From an uncultured Bacteroidota bacterium (GTDB lineage Bacteria > Bacteroidota > Bacteroidia > Flavobacteriales > Flavobacteriaceae): DNA of 40,411 nucleotides. Of this stretch, positions 9,876-20,359 are shown piece by piece; positions within the stretch are counted from its first letter, which is position 1, and each line of letters opens with the position of its first letter. The notes under the pieces are model-generated. The model was not told where the DNA came from. It ran no database searches and worked only from the letters and a program-made list of their open reading frames with translations. The stretch spans positions 1 to 40,411 of the forward strand of contig CABYBK010000009.1 in NCBI GenBank assembly GCA_902517245.1, written 5' to 3'. The position numbers and the translations under genes are program-made.

Positions 9876-10031
9876 TTGGTAAAGTTATTAATCTATAACT
9901 GTATGTTAACATAAGTTTACTAAAAATTATATCAGTTAATACTTTCTTAATTTGTCAGGCTTTATAATTAACCTTTTCTTAAAATTTTCATTGACATATT
10001 CGGGTATTTTTACATCAATCAACTTCAAAAA

Positions 10032-11252
10032 ATGAATTCAAAAAATTTAAAATTTAAAAAAACTTTTATCATCCTGGCATTTATTACTATTGGAGGAGTA
10101 AGTGCTCAAAAGATTAGTGATAATAAATTTGGAAAAGGAATGATTAATTTCATTGCCAAAGACAGTTCTTATAGTGTCAAGTTTGCTCCCAGAATTCAAA
10201 CTCGTTATCAAAGTCAATGGGACTATAATGAAGGTTCTTATGATGATCCTGAATATAATTTTCTAGTTCGTAGAGCACGTTTAAAATTTGATGGTTTTGC
10301 TTTTTCTCCAAAACTCATATATAAAATAGAACTAGGCCTTTCAAACCGTGATATATCTGGTGCAAGTGTATATAATAGAAATACCCCCCGCTATATTTTA
10401 GATGCAGTAATTAAGTGGAAATTTTATCAAAATTTTGAATTGTGGGCAGGTCAAACAAAACTTCCAGGAAACATAGAACGAGTGATATCCTCCGGTAACC
10501 TCCAATTAATTGATCGATCTTTATTGAATAGCAAATTCAATATTGATAGAGATATAGGTGTTCAATTAAGACATAAATCAAAGCTTGGAGGCAAATGGGT
10601 AAGTCGTGAAAAAATTTCTATTTCGCAAGGAGAAGGAAGAAATATTACTCAAGGTAATATAGGAGGTCTTCAATATACTGCTAGATTTGAACTGCTTCCA
10701 TTTGGAATATTTAAGTCAAAAGGAGACTATTCACAAAGTGATTTAGTTAGAGAAAAATCCATAAAAACAATGCTTGGAATAACCTACGATCATAATAATA
10801 ATGCAGTAAAAACAAGAAGCAATATGGGGTCCTACATGACGCAATCAAATGGAGGATTGTTTGAAACTGATATCAACACTCTTTTTATAGATGGTATTGT
10901 TAAATATAATGGATTTTCAGTAATGGGTGAATACGCGAAAAGGAGAGCTGGAACAATAGAGGATTTAGAACAAGATAATAAAACAAAAACAGGCGCAGTA
11001 GTTGGAGTTGGATCGGCAATTAATGTGCAGGGGAGTTATCTTTTTAATAATAATATTGAAATGACGATTCGTTACACAAATATTGATTTTGATAACATTA
11101 CTCGTCTTTCTGATCTAAGACAGCTAACATATGGAATTTCAAAGTATGTTGTTGGACATAAACTTAAAATTCAAGCTGATCTAAGCTTTTCAAGAGCAAA
11201 TGAAAATAAAGATTACGTGCTTTTTAGAACAGGTTTTGATCTTCATTTTTAA
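10032..11252 (+). CDS. Phosphate-selective (OprO/OprP-like) porin
   Basis: Signal peptide, YSVKFAPRIQTRYQSQW, FLVRRARLKFDGFAFSPKLIYKIELGLSNRDI, FELWAGQTKLPGNIERVISSGNLQLIDRSLLNSKFNIDRDIGVQL; paired with a PiT transporter. Confidence 0.87.
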   Translation: MNSKNLKFKKTFIILAFITIGGVSAQKISDNKFGKGMINFIAKDSSYSVKFAPRIQTRYQSQWDYNEGSYDDPEYNFLVRRARLKFDGFAFSPKLIYKIELGLSNRDISGASVYNRNTPRYILDAVIKWKFYQNFELWAGQTKLPGNIERVISSGNLQLIDRSLLNSKFNIDRDIGVQLRHKSKLGGKWVSREKISISQGEGRNITQGNIGGLQYTARFELLPFGIFKSKGDYSQSDLVREKSIKTMLGITYDHNNNAVKTRSNMGSYMTQSNGGLFETDINTLFIDGIVKYNGFSVMGEYAKRRAGTIEDLEQDNKTKTGAVVGVGSAINVQGSYLFNNNIEMTIRYTNIDFDNITRLSDLRQLTYGISKYVVGHKLKIQADLSFSRANENKDYVLFRTGFDLHF

Positions 11253-11311
11253 TATTTTGATAACATTACAAAAGCAAATAAAACTCATCTTTACCCTAAC
11301 AATTATAAAAA

Positions 11312-13552
11312 ATGGATAACATATACCTTTTAATGTTAATTGCCCTCGCTGTACTAGCTATTCTAGATATAGTAGTTGGCGTAAGCAATGATGCTATTAA
11401 TTTTTTAAACTCCGCAATTGGTTCTAAAGCAATTTCATTGAGAACTATAATGATTGTTGCAAGCTTGGGAATTTTTATAGGAGCTGTATTCTCTAGCGGT
11501 ATGATGGAAGTCGCCCGAAAAGGCATTTTCAATCCAGGAGAATTCTTTTTCGATGAAATTATGGTCATTTTTATGGCTGTAATTATAACAGATATTCTGT
11601 TACTTGATTTTTTTAACACTCTTGGGCTGCCAACATCCACTACTGTATCAATTGTATTTAATCTTTTAGGTGCCTCAGTTGTGATGTCTTTATTCAAGAT
11701 TTTAGATTCTGAATCACAAACTTTAGCGGATATAGGAACTTATATTAATACCGAAAAAGCTATTACCATTATTAGCGGAATTTTATTATCTGTTTTGATA
11801 GCTTTTTCTGTAGGGGCAATAGTGCAGTGGTTTTCAAGGGTTATTTTTACATTTCAATTCGAAAAAAAAGTAAAAAACTTTGGAGCTCTTTTTGGAGGTG
11901 TAGCCCTTACTTCAATTACATATTTTATATTTATTAAAGGACTGAAAGGGACTCCATACTATTCTGATATGTCAGGATTTTTAAAAAGTAATGAGATTCT
12001 TATTGTTGCAATTGCCTTTTTAATTTTAACTAGTTTTTCATTTTTATTTCAAAAAATATCTCAAAAAAGTGTTTTATTAGTTATTATTCTTGTTGGGACT
12101 TTTGGACTTGCCCTTGCCTTTGCAGGAAATGACTTAGTTAATTTTATTGGAGTTTCAATGGCAGCATATCACTCCTATGAAGCTTGGAGTATCTCTGGAA
12201 TAGATCCAAGTTTATTTTCAATGGAATCCTTAGATAAAAAAGTACCCGCAGAACCTCTTTTACTTTTTATAGCAGGTGGAATTATGGTAGTAACTTTGTG
12301 GTTTTCAAAAAAAGCAAAAACAGTAGCTGAGACAGAAATAGGACTCTCACGTCAGCATGATACTCATGAGAAGTTTAAACCTAATTTATTCTCTAGAATA
12401 CTCGTCAATTTTTTCTTTAAAACATCTTCTGCTATAGGATCAATTATACCTGACTCAGTAACAGATAAAATAGAAAGAAGTTTTGAGAATAATAAAACAT
12501 TTTTAATTAACAAAGACCAAAGTGTTGATGCCCCAGCTTTCGATATGATTCGCGCTTCTGTGAATCTCATGGTTGCGGGAATATTGATTTCTATTGCAAC
12601 TGCAATGAAACTGCCTTTGTCAACCACTTATGTTACTTTCATGGTAGCTATGGGAACTTCTTTGGCTGATCGTGCATGGGGCAGAGAAAGTGCAGTATAT
12701 CGTGTTGCAGGTGTTGTAAATGTTATAGGAGGTTGGTTTTTGACAGCTCTAGGTGCATTTATTGCATCAGGTGTTGTAGTATTTTTAATTCGACTGGATA
12801 AGGTTACTATGATTCCTGTTTTACTGCTATTAACTATTCTTTTACTTGTAAGAAACTTTTTAAAACATAAAAGTAAAGAAACTCAGATTAGTCGTAAAGA
12901 GTTAAAAATGTCTGAAAGTAGTACTGTTCAGGGTATTATTTCGGAAAGTGCTGATAATATTGTTAATGTTCTTTCCAGAGCTAAAAAGTTATATGCTGGA
13001 ATATTGAAAGGTCTTTCGTCACAAGATGCAAATATGCTCAAAAAGAGGAAGAAGAGAGTCGCCAAACTAGACGGTGAAATTGAGAATTTACGTGATAATA
13101 TTTTCTTTTTGATTAAAAATTTAGATGAAACTAGTGTTCGAGGTAGCAGCTTTTACATCTCAGTATTAGCATATCTTACAGATATCGCCCAATCAGTTGA
13201 ATTTATTTCAAAAAAGAGCTATAAGCATGTAAATAATCAGCACGAAAAATTGAAGTTTAAGCAATTCAAAGATTTAATGGAAATTGATGATCGTTTAAAC
13301 TTGATGTATAGTGAAATAATTGAAATATTTAATGCTAAAAAGTTTGAGAGGATTTCTATTGTTTTGGCTCAGAAGCAAGAAATCACAGGTTTGATTTCTG
13401 AAAAAATTGAAGCTCAAATAGACCGAACCCGTCTAGAGGAATCTAGTCCAAAAAACACTACTCTATACTTTAATATTCTACTTGAAACTAAAGATTTAGT
13501 TAATAGCACAATGAATTTAATGGATGAATATTATTCGGGATATAAGAAGTAA
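11312..13552 (+). CDS. PiT-family inorganic phosphate transporter with C-terminal PhoU-like helical extension
   Basis: Duplicated PiT motifs GVSNDAINFLNSAIGSKAISLRTIM and TAMKLPLSTTYVTFMVAMGTSLADRAWGRESAVYRVAGVV; about 220 aa helical C-terminus. Confidence 0.93.
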   Translation: MDNIYLLMLIALAVLAILDIVVGVSNDAINFLNSAIGSKAISLRTIMIVASLGIFIGAVFSSGMMEVARKGIFNPGEFFFDEIMVIFMAVIITDILLLDFFNTLGLPTSTTVSIVFNLLGASVVMSLFKILDSESQTLADIGTYINTEKAITIISGILLSVLIAFSVGAIVQWFSRVIFTFQFEKKVKNFGALFGGVALTSITYFIFIKGLKGTPYYSDMSGFLKSNEILIVAIAFLILTSFSFLFQKISQKSVLLVIILVGTFGLALAFAGNDLVNFIGVSMAAYHSYEAWSISGIDPSLFSMESLDKKVPAEPLLLFIAGGIMVVTLWFSKKAKTVAETEIGLSRQHDTHEKFKPNLFSRILVNFFFKTSSAIGSIIPDSVTDKIERSFENNKTFLINKDQSVDAPAFDMIRASVNLMVAGILISIATAMKLPLSTTYVTFMVAMGTSLADRAWGRESAVYRVAGVVNVIGGWFLTALGAFIASGVVVFLIRLDKVTMIPVLLLLTILLLVRNFLKHKSKETQISRKELKMSESSTVQGIISESADNIVNVLSRAKKLYAGILKGLSSQDANMLKKRKKRVAKLDGEIENLRDNIFFLIKNLDETSVRGSSFYISVLAYLTDIAQSVEFISKKSYKHVNNQHEKLKFKQFKDLMEIDDRLNLMYSEIIEIFNAKKFERISIVLAQKQEITGLISEKIEAQIDRTRLEESSPKNTTLYFNILLETKDLVNSTMNLMDEYYSGYKK

Positions 13553-13626
13553 TTTATATAAAACTATAACTTACTCAGATATTTGAATATTTATTTCAGT
13601 TCAAATTGTGTTTGATTTATCAAGTT

Positions 13627-16065
13627 TTAAGACCCACACATCAAACAGTCATCATCCTCACTTTCTTTTGCCTTTGAAAGCATTTCCTTAAGCTCATTAG
13701 GTGATAGTGGTTCCACAGGGACTGGGGGTTCTCCAGCAGCTGTTGCCAGTGATTTAGATTTTTTTGCTGCTTCTACTTCAGGCTGCTTAGCTTTTTTATC
13801 GTTCTCTAAGGTAAACTTGATGGCATCAACTGCTGATTTTGTTCTTAAATAATACATTCCAGTCTTCAAACCAGATTTCCATCCATAAAAATGCATGGAA
13901 GTTAATTTTGCCATTGTCGCACCTTCCATAAATAAATTTAGAGATTGGGATTGATCAATAAAATATCCACGGTGACGTGACATATCTATGATATCTTTCA
14001 TACTCATTTCCCAAACAGTACGATAAAGCTCTTTAATGTCATCAGGAATACCATCAATATTTTGAATCGATCCATTGTTTCGCATTAATTGTTGCTTCAT
14101 ATCTTCATTCCACAAGCCTCTTTCAACTAGATCCTCTAACAAATGTTTATTAACCACGATAAATTCTCCAGAAAGTACTCGCCTTGTATAAATATTTGAA
14201 GTGTAGGGCTCAAAGCATTCGTTATTCCCTAAAATCTGTGAAGTACTTGCAGTAGGCATAGGCGCCACCAAAAGTGAGTTTCGAACCCCATGCTTTTTAA
14301 CGGTTTTTCGTAGTGCTACCCAATCCCAACGACCACTAAGTTCTTTATCTTTTATACCCCAAAGGTTATGTTGGAATTCACCTTCTGACATAGGAGAGCC
14401 TTTGTATGTTTCATAAGTGCCTTCTTTTTTTGCTTCTTCTGCCGATGCGGTAACGGCAGCAAAGTAAAGCGTCTCAAAAATATCTTGATTCAACTCTTTA
14501 GCCTTTTCTGATGTGAAGGGCAAACGTAACATAATAAAAGTATCCGCTAACCCTTGAACACCTAACCCAATTGGACGGTGTCTAAAGTTTGAGTTTTCAG
14601 CTTCCTTAACTGGATAGTAATTACGATCAATGACACGGTTTAGGTTTTTAGTTACTCTAACGGTAACATCAAAAAGAGATTGATGGTCAAACTCTCCATC
14701 TTTGACAAACATTGGTAAAGCAATTGAAGCCAAGTTACACACAGCTATTTCGTCAGCAGAGGTATACTCCAAAATTTCAGTGCACAAGTTAGATGAACGT
14801 ATGGTTCCTAAATTTTTTTGGTTTGACTTTCGATTGGCTGAATCCTTATAAAGCATGTAAGGGGTTCCTGTCTCAATTTGTGACTCTAATATTTTCTCCC
14901 AAAGATCTCTAGCTTTAATGGTTTTTCTACCTCGCCCTTCTGATTCATATTTGAGGTATAACTTGTCAAACTCGTCACCGTGAACGTTATAAAGATCTGG
15001 GCACTCATTTGGACACATTAAAGTCCACTCAGCGTTTTGCTCTACTCTCTTCATAAAAAGATCTGGAGTCCACATAGCATAGAATAAATCACGTGCACGC
15101 ATTTCTTCTTTTCCATGATTCTTTTTTAACTCTAAGAAATCAAAAATATCTGCATGCCATGGCTCTACATAAATAGCAAAAGAACCTTTTCTTTTCCCTC
15201 CACCTTGATCTACATACCTAGCAGTATCATTAAAGACACGTAACATTGGTACAATTCCATTTGAAGTACCATTAGTTCCAGCTATATAGGAGCCCGTAGC
15301 TCTAACGTTATGGATAGATAAACCGATTCCTCCAGCAGACTGAGAAATTTTAGCTGTCTGTTTTAGGGTGTCATAAATACCATCAATACTGTCGTCTTTC
15401 ATTGCCAAAAGGAAACACGAAGACATTTGGGGCTTTGGAGTACCAGAATTAAAAAGTGTAGGTGTCGCGTGAGTAAAATACCTCTTAGACATTAGCTCAT
15501 AGGTTTCCAAAGCTGATTCAATATCATTTAAGTGTATCCCAATAGAAACTCGCATTAGCATGTGTTGAGGACGCTCAACTATTTGTCCATTGAGTTTCAT
15601 GAGATATGAACGTTCAAGAGTTTTAAATCCAAAAAAATCGTAACCAAAATCTCTGTTATAGATAATACTAGAGTCTAGTTTATCGGCATTTTTTTTAATG
15701 ATATTATAAACCTCATCGGAGAGTAAAGGTGCTTTTTTTCCTGTACGTGGATTGACATAAATGTACATATCCTCCATAGTTTCAGAAAAAGATTTTTTTG
15801 TGTTTTTATGTAAATTGGAAACTGAGATTCGTGCTGCTAGCTTTGCATAGTCAGGGTGAGTTGTAGTCATCGTAGCTGCTATCTCTGCAGCAAGATTATC
15901 TAATTCAGAAGTAGTTACCCCGTCGTATAATCCCTCAATCACTCGCATTGCAACTCGAACTGGATCAACTAATGGATTAAGGCCATAATTAAGTTTACGG
16001 ATTCGAGCAGTAATTTTATCGAACATGATTGGCTCTTTTCTGCCATCCCTTTTTACTACAAACAT
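13627..16065 (-). CDS. nrdA: Ribonucleoside-diphosphate reductase, alpha subunit (class I)
   Basis: N-terminal ATP-cone [75 protein letters not shown]-terminal CLMCGS redox pair. Confidence 0.97.
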   Translation of the reverse strand: MFVVKRDGRKEPIMFDKITARIRKLNYGLNPLVDPVRVAMRVIEGLYDGVTTSELDNLAAEIAATMTTTHPDYAKLAARISVSNLHKNTKKSFSETMEDMYIYVNPRTGKKAPLLSDEVYNIIKKNADKLDSSIIYNRDFGYDFFGFKTLERSYLMKLNGQIVERPQHMLMRVSIGIHLNDIESALETYELMSKRYFTHATPTLFNSGTPKPQMSSCFLLAMKDDSIDGIYDTLKQTAKISQSAGGIGLSIHNVRATGSYIAGTNGTSNGIVPMLRVFNDTARYVDQGGGKRKGSFAIYVEPWHADIFDFLELKKNHGKEEMRARDLFYAMWTPDLFMKRVEQNAEWTLMCPNECPDLYNVHGDEFDKLYLKYESEGRGRKTIKARDLWEKILESQIETGTPYMLYKDSANRKSNQKNLGTIRSSNLCTEILEYTSADEIAVCNLASIALPMFVKDGEFDHQSLFDVTVRVTKNLNRVIDRNYYPVKEAENSNFRHRPIGLGVQGLADTFIMLRLPFTSEKAKELNQDIFETLYFAAVTASAEEAKKEGTYETYKGSPMSEGEFQHNLWGIKDKELSGRWDWVALRKTVKKHGVRNSLLVAPMPTASTSQILGNNECFEPYTSNIYTRRVLSGEFIVVNKHLLEDLVERGLWNEDMKQQLMRNNGSIQNIDGIPDDIKELYRTVWEMSMKDIIDMSRHRGYFIDQSQSLNLFMEGATMAKLTSMHFYGWKSGLKTGMYYLRTKSAVDAIKFTLENDKKAKQPEVEAAKKSKSLATAAGEPPVPVEPLSPNELKEMLSKAKESEDDDCLMCGS

Positions 16066-16095
16066 ATTTTACTCTTTAAAAATTTACACTTTAAT

Positions 16096-16146
16096 ATTCA
16101 CACCTCGATGGGCGGAAAGGAACATTTATAAAAATGAGAGGTGAAT
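16096..16146 (-). promoter_or_regulatory. Hairpin in the nrdB-nrdA intercistronic region
   Basis: Minus-strand ATTCACCTC ... GAGG(TG)TGAAT: 9 bp with a 2-nt bulge, spanning from the last base of the nrdB stop codon toward nrdA. Confidence 0.4.
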
Positions 16147-17126
16147 TAGAAATCAGCATCAAAGCTAATTTTCTCATCAGTCTTTTCATTATTTAAAACA
16201 CCTGCTTTTTGGTACTCGCCAACACGTTTCTCGAAGAAATTCGTTTTTCCTTGAAGGGAAATCATATCCATAAAATCAAATGGATTACTCACATTAAACT
16301 CTTTTTCTAAACCAAACTCCACCAAAAGTCGATCCGTAACAAATTCTAGGTATTGAGTCATCAACTTAGAATTCATACCTATTAAACTGATTGGCAGAGA
16401 TTCTGTGATAAATTCACGTTCTATATTTAATGCGTCTAATAAGATTTCTTTAATTCGAGCTGGAGGGACTTTATTTACGATGTGATGATTATGAAGGTGT
16501 ACTGCAAAGTCACAATGTACTCCCTCATCCCTTGAAATTAATTCGTTAGAGAATGTTAACCCTGGCATTAAACCACGTTTTTTAAGCCAATAAATAGAGC
16601 AAAAGGCTCCCGAGAAGAAAATCCCTTCTACACCCGCAAATGCAATCAATCTTTCAGCAAAAGAATCAGATTCAATCCATTTTAAGGCCCAATCTGCCTT
16701 CTTTTTTATTGCGGGAAAAACCTCAATTGCTTTGAATAGTCTATCTTTTTCTACATCATCTTTAACGTAAGTGTCAATTAGTAAAGAATAGGTTTCAGAA
16801 TGAATATTTTCCATCATGATTTGGAAACCATAGAAGAATTTTGCCTCTGAATACTGTACTTCATTAACAAAATTTTCAGCTAAGTTTTCGTTCACAATAC
16901 CATCAGATGCAGCAAAAAAAGCAAGAATATGCTTAATAAAATATTTTTCATCATCATTTAACTTTGTGTTCCAATCGGTAAGATCCTGATGTAAATCAAT
17001 TTCTTCAGCAGTCCAAAAACTTGCCTCCATTTTCTTATACCATTCCCAAATATCATGATGTTGAATTGGAAAAATTACAAAACGATTCTCGTTTTCTTGA
17101 AGGATAGGTTCTACTGCTGCCATCAT
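16146..17126 (-). CDS. nrdB: Ribonucleoside-diphosphate reductase, beta subunit (tyrosyl-radical type)
   Basis: [19 protein letters not shown] preserves E-x2-H-x3-Y ligand/radical spacing; [50 protein letters not shown]-terminal SFDADF. Confidence 0.97.
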   Translation of the reverse strand: MMAAVEPILQENENRFVIFPIQHHDIWEWYKKMEASFWTAEEIDLHQDLTDWNTKLNDDEKYFIKHILAFFAASDGIVNENLAENFVNEVQYSEAKFFYGFQIMMENIHSETYSLLIDTYVKDDVEKDRLFKAIEVFPAIKKKADWALKWIESDSFAERLIAFAGVEGIFFSGAFCSIYWLKKRGLMPGLTFSNELISRDEGVHCDFAVHLHNHHIVNKVPPARIKEILLDALNIEREFITESLPISLIGMNSKLMTQYLEFVTDRLLVEFGLEKEFNVSNPFDFMDMISLQGKTNFFEKRVGEYQKAGVLNNEKTDEKISFDADF

Positions 17127-17278
17127 TTTTTATTTTAATGTTAAAAATTAATTGATTTATGATTAACAAAGATTCTAAATTGTAACGAAAATTGAAAGAG
17201 CAACTTTTCCACAATGTGGCTTAGTTTTTAACAAAATTTGATTTTTTTTGTTTATTTCTCAAAAATGAAAAAATATTA

Positions 17279-17295
17279 ACTGGCTGAAAACCAGT
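17279..17295 (-). terminator. Possible terminator downstream of the DUF3109 gene
   Basis: Minus-strand ACTGG-TTTTCAG-CCAGT then TAATATTTTTT; 5-bp stem between the DUF3109 stop and the nrdB start. Confidence 0.45.
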
Positions 17296-17343
17296 GACTT
17301 ATTTTTTTAAATCTCTGTCAAGCCCCAAAAACATTACAAAAGC

Positions 17344-17934
17344 TTAATAACTCTTTTTTGCATGTTCAGTTAATTCAAAATACCACTTCTCTCCAAATTT
17401 TCTAATTAAAGCTGTTTTTACAAAAACATAAATTGGAATTTTTAATGACTCTCCCAAGGAACACGCATCAGAACAAATAGACCAACTATGATAGTTAACA
17501 GCTGTAATGCTTTCATAGTTTTGGACCCTAACTGGATATAAATGACATGATATAGGTTTTTGAAAACTAATAACACCCTGCTGATATGCTTTTTCTATTC
17601 CGCAAGAGGCAACCCCTGAATCAGAGAAAACAGTGTAGGCACATTCTTTCCCTTCAACCAAGGGGGTTTCTAGATCACCATCTAAACCGTTTACAAACAC
17701 ACCCTGATTTTCGATAGATTTTATTCCTTTTTTGTTTAAGAAGGGTTTAATTTTTGAATAATTTTTTTCCAAAAAAGTAACTTCCTCCTTTTCTAAAGGC
17801 GCTCCTGCTTCACCAGCGACACAACATTCCCCTTTGCATTTGGATATGTTACAAACAAATTCTTCCGATATTATTTCATCTGAAACAAGTGTATTATCTA
17901 TTGGTATCAAAAGTTTTTTTATAAAATTAAGCAT
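17344..17934 (-). CDS. DUF3109 family Cys-rich (YkgJ-like putative zinc/iron chelating) protein
   Basis: FVCNISKCKGECCVAGEAGAPLEKEEVTFLEKNY, PISCHLYPVRV and the conserved Cys set typical of this family. Confidence 0.88.
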   Translation of the reverse strand: MLNFIKKLLIPIDNTLVSDEIISEEFVCNISKCKGECCVAGEAGAPLEKEEVTFLEKNYSKIKPFLNKKGIKSIENQGVFVNGLDGDLETPLVEGKECAYTVFSDSGVASCGIEKAYQQGVISFQKPISCHLYPVRVQNYESITAVNYHSWSICSDACSLGESLKIPIYVFVKTALIRKFGEKWYFELTEHAKKSY

Positions 17935-17966
17935 TTAAAATATTGCGTTCAAAAGAATGATATTAG

Positions 17967-17986
17967 ATTTGTAAAAAATTACAAAT
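17967..17986. promoter_or_regulatory. Perfect dyad (candidate operator) immediately upstream of the marC-like start
   Basis: ATTTGTAA-AAAA-TTACAAAT, 8-bp perfect inverted repeat ending 1 nt before the GTG start at 17988, in a 53-nt divergent intergenic region. Confidence 0.45.
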
Positions 17987-17987
17987 C

Positions 17988-18557
17988 GTGATAGATTTAA
18001 AGGAAATTCTTACTGCTAGCCTGGTGCTTTTTGCTGTTATTGATATCATTGGAAATATACCTTTAATAATATCCCTTAGAGACAAAATAGGTCATATACA
18101 ATCTGAAAAAGCTTCTGTTATTGCTGCTTTTATTATGATTGGATTTCTTTTTTTAGGTGAAGAAATACTCAACCTTATCGGAATAGACATCTATTCATTT
18201 GCTGTAGCTGGTTCCTTAGTTATTTTCTTTCTTGCTCTAGAAATGATATTGGGAATTACAATTTATCGTGATGAAGCTCCTGAAACCGCTTCTATTGTAC
18301 CTCTAGCATTTCCAATGATTGCAGGTGCCGGATCCATGACTTCTCTTCTTTCATTACGAGCTGAATTTTATATTACAAACATCATAATTGCAATTTTAAT
18401 AAATATTTTATTTGTCTATATGATATTGAAATCATCCCGATTAATTGGAAGGTTATTGGGAAAATCAGGTATTAATATTATTAGAAAAGTATTTGGTATT
18501 ATACTGTTAGCCCTAGCGGTAAAATTATTTACAACTAACATTGGTAAACTAATTTAA
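17988..18557 (+). CDS. MarC family integral membrane protein
   Basis: LVLFAVIDIIGNIPLIISLRDKIGHIQSEKASVIAAFIMIGFLFLGEEILNLIGIDIYSFAVAGSLVIFFLALEMILG; VPLAFPMIAGAGSMTSLLSL. GTG start. Confidence 0.92.
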   Translation: MIDLKEILTASLVLFAVIDIIGNIPLIISLRDKIGHIQSEKASVIAAFIMIGFLFLGEEILNLIGIDIYSFAVAGSLVIFFLALEMILGITIYRDEAPETASIVPLAFPMIAGAGSMTSLLSLRAEFYITNIIIAILINILFVYMILKSSRLIGRLLGKSGINIIRKVFGIILLALAVKLFTTNIGKLI

Positions 18558-18567
18558 ATCTTTAAGT

Positions 18568-18765
18568 ATGAGAATCACACTTTCAATTTTTATATTTCTT
18601 TCTATTATCCTATTTATTTTCAACTTGACCAAAATTAACTGGCAAAGTCCCTTGAGCGCAGAAAGTACTGTTGCTGTAATTGGGTCTATAGCTTCTGCAA
18701 GCTCTTTTTTATTATTAGTAATCCTTATCCTGTCAAAAAAAATTTCTGAAAAGATTAAAAAATAG
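18568..18765 (+). CDS. Small two-TM hypothetical membrane protein
   Basis: 65 aa with two hydrophobic helices, 10 nt downstream of the marC-like gene on the same strand; overlaps the S41 peptidase 3' end by 11 bp. Confidence 0.6.
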   Translation: MRITLSIFIFLSIILFIFNLTKINWQSPLSAESTVAVIGSIASASSFLLLVILILSKKISEKIKK

Positions 18766-20356
18766 ATTTTGGGCTTTTAATTTCTTCAAGTGCTTTTATA
18801 ACGAAGTCATCATTTTGATTATTAATTCGGGTAAAGATATTTTCATTAAAAAGTTGAAGAGCAATAAAAGATTTAATGGAATTTAAAATTCTTTTTTCAT
18901 TTTGAGAATTTATTTCTATCGGGAAATTATATTCTTTACAAAAAATTTTAAAGGCTTCAAGAAAATCCTCTTTAAATGGTAATTCATTATTAAAAAATCT
19001 AGCTGGATTATCGAAATCATATTTTTTATGATTTTTATCAAGTTCTAAAAAAACGAATAGATCAATAAGATTAGATCCGATGAGATTATTATTCCAGGTC
19101 TCATGTGGGCTTATACCATTGGATATGTATATATCAGGAGTTATCCCTCCACCCCCAAATACAGTTCTTCCCTGAGGAGTTTTGAATGTAAAACTATTAT
19201 CAATTTCTTTATTTTTAAAACTTGCCGCATTATCATTTTTATCACGATTTTTTATTTCTGCGTAATATTCTGATCTGCTTGAAGAGTCATAAGGCCTTTG
19301 AATAGAACGTCCTGTGGGTGTGAAATATCTGGCGGTGGTCAGTCTAATTTGGTCACCTTCTCCTAATGGCATTTGTTGCTGGACTAAACCTTTACCAAAG
19401 GTGCGTCTCCCTATTATCAGCCCACGATCATTATCTTGAATTGCACCTGCAATAACTTCGCTAGCTGATGCAGATTCCTCATCTACAAGAATGTATAATC
19501 TTCCTAATTCATATAAACCACCAGATGAAGAAACTGTTCTCTCTCTTTTTCCATTATTCCCTTCAACAATAACGATTGATTTTTGAGCAGTTAGAAAGTC
19601 ATCAGCTATTTGTTTAGCTGGAAGCAAATATCCTCCTGGGTTTCCTCTTAAATCTAAAATTAAATTTTTGAGGTCATTAGTCAGTAATTCTCCTATTGCT
19701 TTTCTAAATTCAGAATAAGTAGTTGAAGCAAAACGATTAATTTTTATGTACCCCGTATTTCTATCAATCATATATGATGAATTTACACTTGGGAGTGGAA
19801 CAGGACCTCTAATAATATTAAAAGTATAAATCGAGTCTTGTTTTTTTCTGTAAACTTTTAAAATAACTTGTGTTGAAGAACTCCCTTTTAATTTAGAAAT
19901 GATTTGTTTATTGTCTAATGACTTAGAATGAAGTGTGTCTTTATCTGCAATCAAAATTCTGTCACCAGACTTTAGGCCTGCTTTTTTACTCGGCCCGCCA
20001 TCTAAAACTCTACTAACGGCTATAGTGTCGTTTAACATTCTAAACTGAACTCCAATTCCTTCAAAATTACCTTTCATACTCTCAGACAAAGATTCACTTT
20101 CTTCTGCTGGAATATAAATTGAATGTGGGTCCAATTTATCTATAATATCTTCAATTACTTTACTAACTAAACTGTCAGAATTTATTTTATCTACATAGTC
20201 ACTTGTTAGGTAGGTAATTAAGCGGTCTAGCTTGTTAATGCTTTTATTTTCAAAACTTAGGGTTGTAAAATTTAGAATATTTTTACTCCCAAAAAGATAT
20301 CCAATCGTTATAGAAAGGAATACAATGAGGAACAAAAATATGTTATTTCTTTTCAC
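18755..20356 (-). CDS. S41 family C-terminal processing peptidase with PDZ domain
   Basis: GIGVQFRMLNDTIAVSRVLDGGPSKKAGLKSGDRIL (PDZ); LRGNPGGYLLPA; VDEESASASEVIAGAIQDNDRGLIIGRRTFGKGLVQ (catalytic Ser/Lys). Confidence 0.95.
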   Translation of the reverse strand: MKRNNIFLFLIVFLSITIGYLFGSKNILNFTTLSFENKSINKLDRLITYLTSDYVDKINSDSLVSKVIEDIIDKLDPHSIYIPAEESESLSESMKGNFEGIGVQFRMLNDTIAVSRVLDGGPSKKAGLKSGDRILIADKDTLHSKSLDNKQIISKLKGSSSTQVILKVYRKKQDSIYTFNIIRGPVPLPSVNSSYMIDRNTGYIKINRFASTTYSEFRKAIGELLTNDLKNLILDLRGNPGGYLLPAKQIADDFLTAQKSIVIVEGNNGKRERTVSSSGGLYELGRLYILVDEESASASEVIAGAIQDNDRGLIIGRRTFGKGLVQQQMPLGEGDQIRLTTARYFTPTGRSIQRPYDSSSRSEYYAEIKNRDKNDNAASFKNKEIDNSFTFKTPQGRTVFGGGGITPDIYISNGISPHETWNNNLIGSNLIDLFVFLELDKNHKKYDFDNPARFFNNELPFKEDFLEAFKIFCKEYNFPIEINSQNEKRILNSIKSFIALQLFNENIFTRINNQNDDFVIKALEEIKSPKSIF

Positions 20357-20359
20357 AAG

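Noticed and set aside
9883-9900. AGTTAT-N6-ATAACT inverted repeat upstream of dgt
   Set aside because: Short AT-rich arms expected by chance in this composition; not strong enough to call an operator.
11296-11697. 133-aa minus-strand ORF antisense to the PiT gene
   Set aside because: Antisense shadow of a strongly supported CDS, with compositional artefact.
12364-12627. 87-aa minus-strand ORF antisense to the PiT gene
   Set aside because: Antisense shadow; no recognisable domain or start context.
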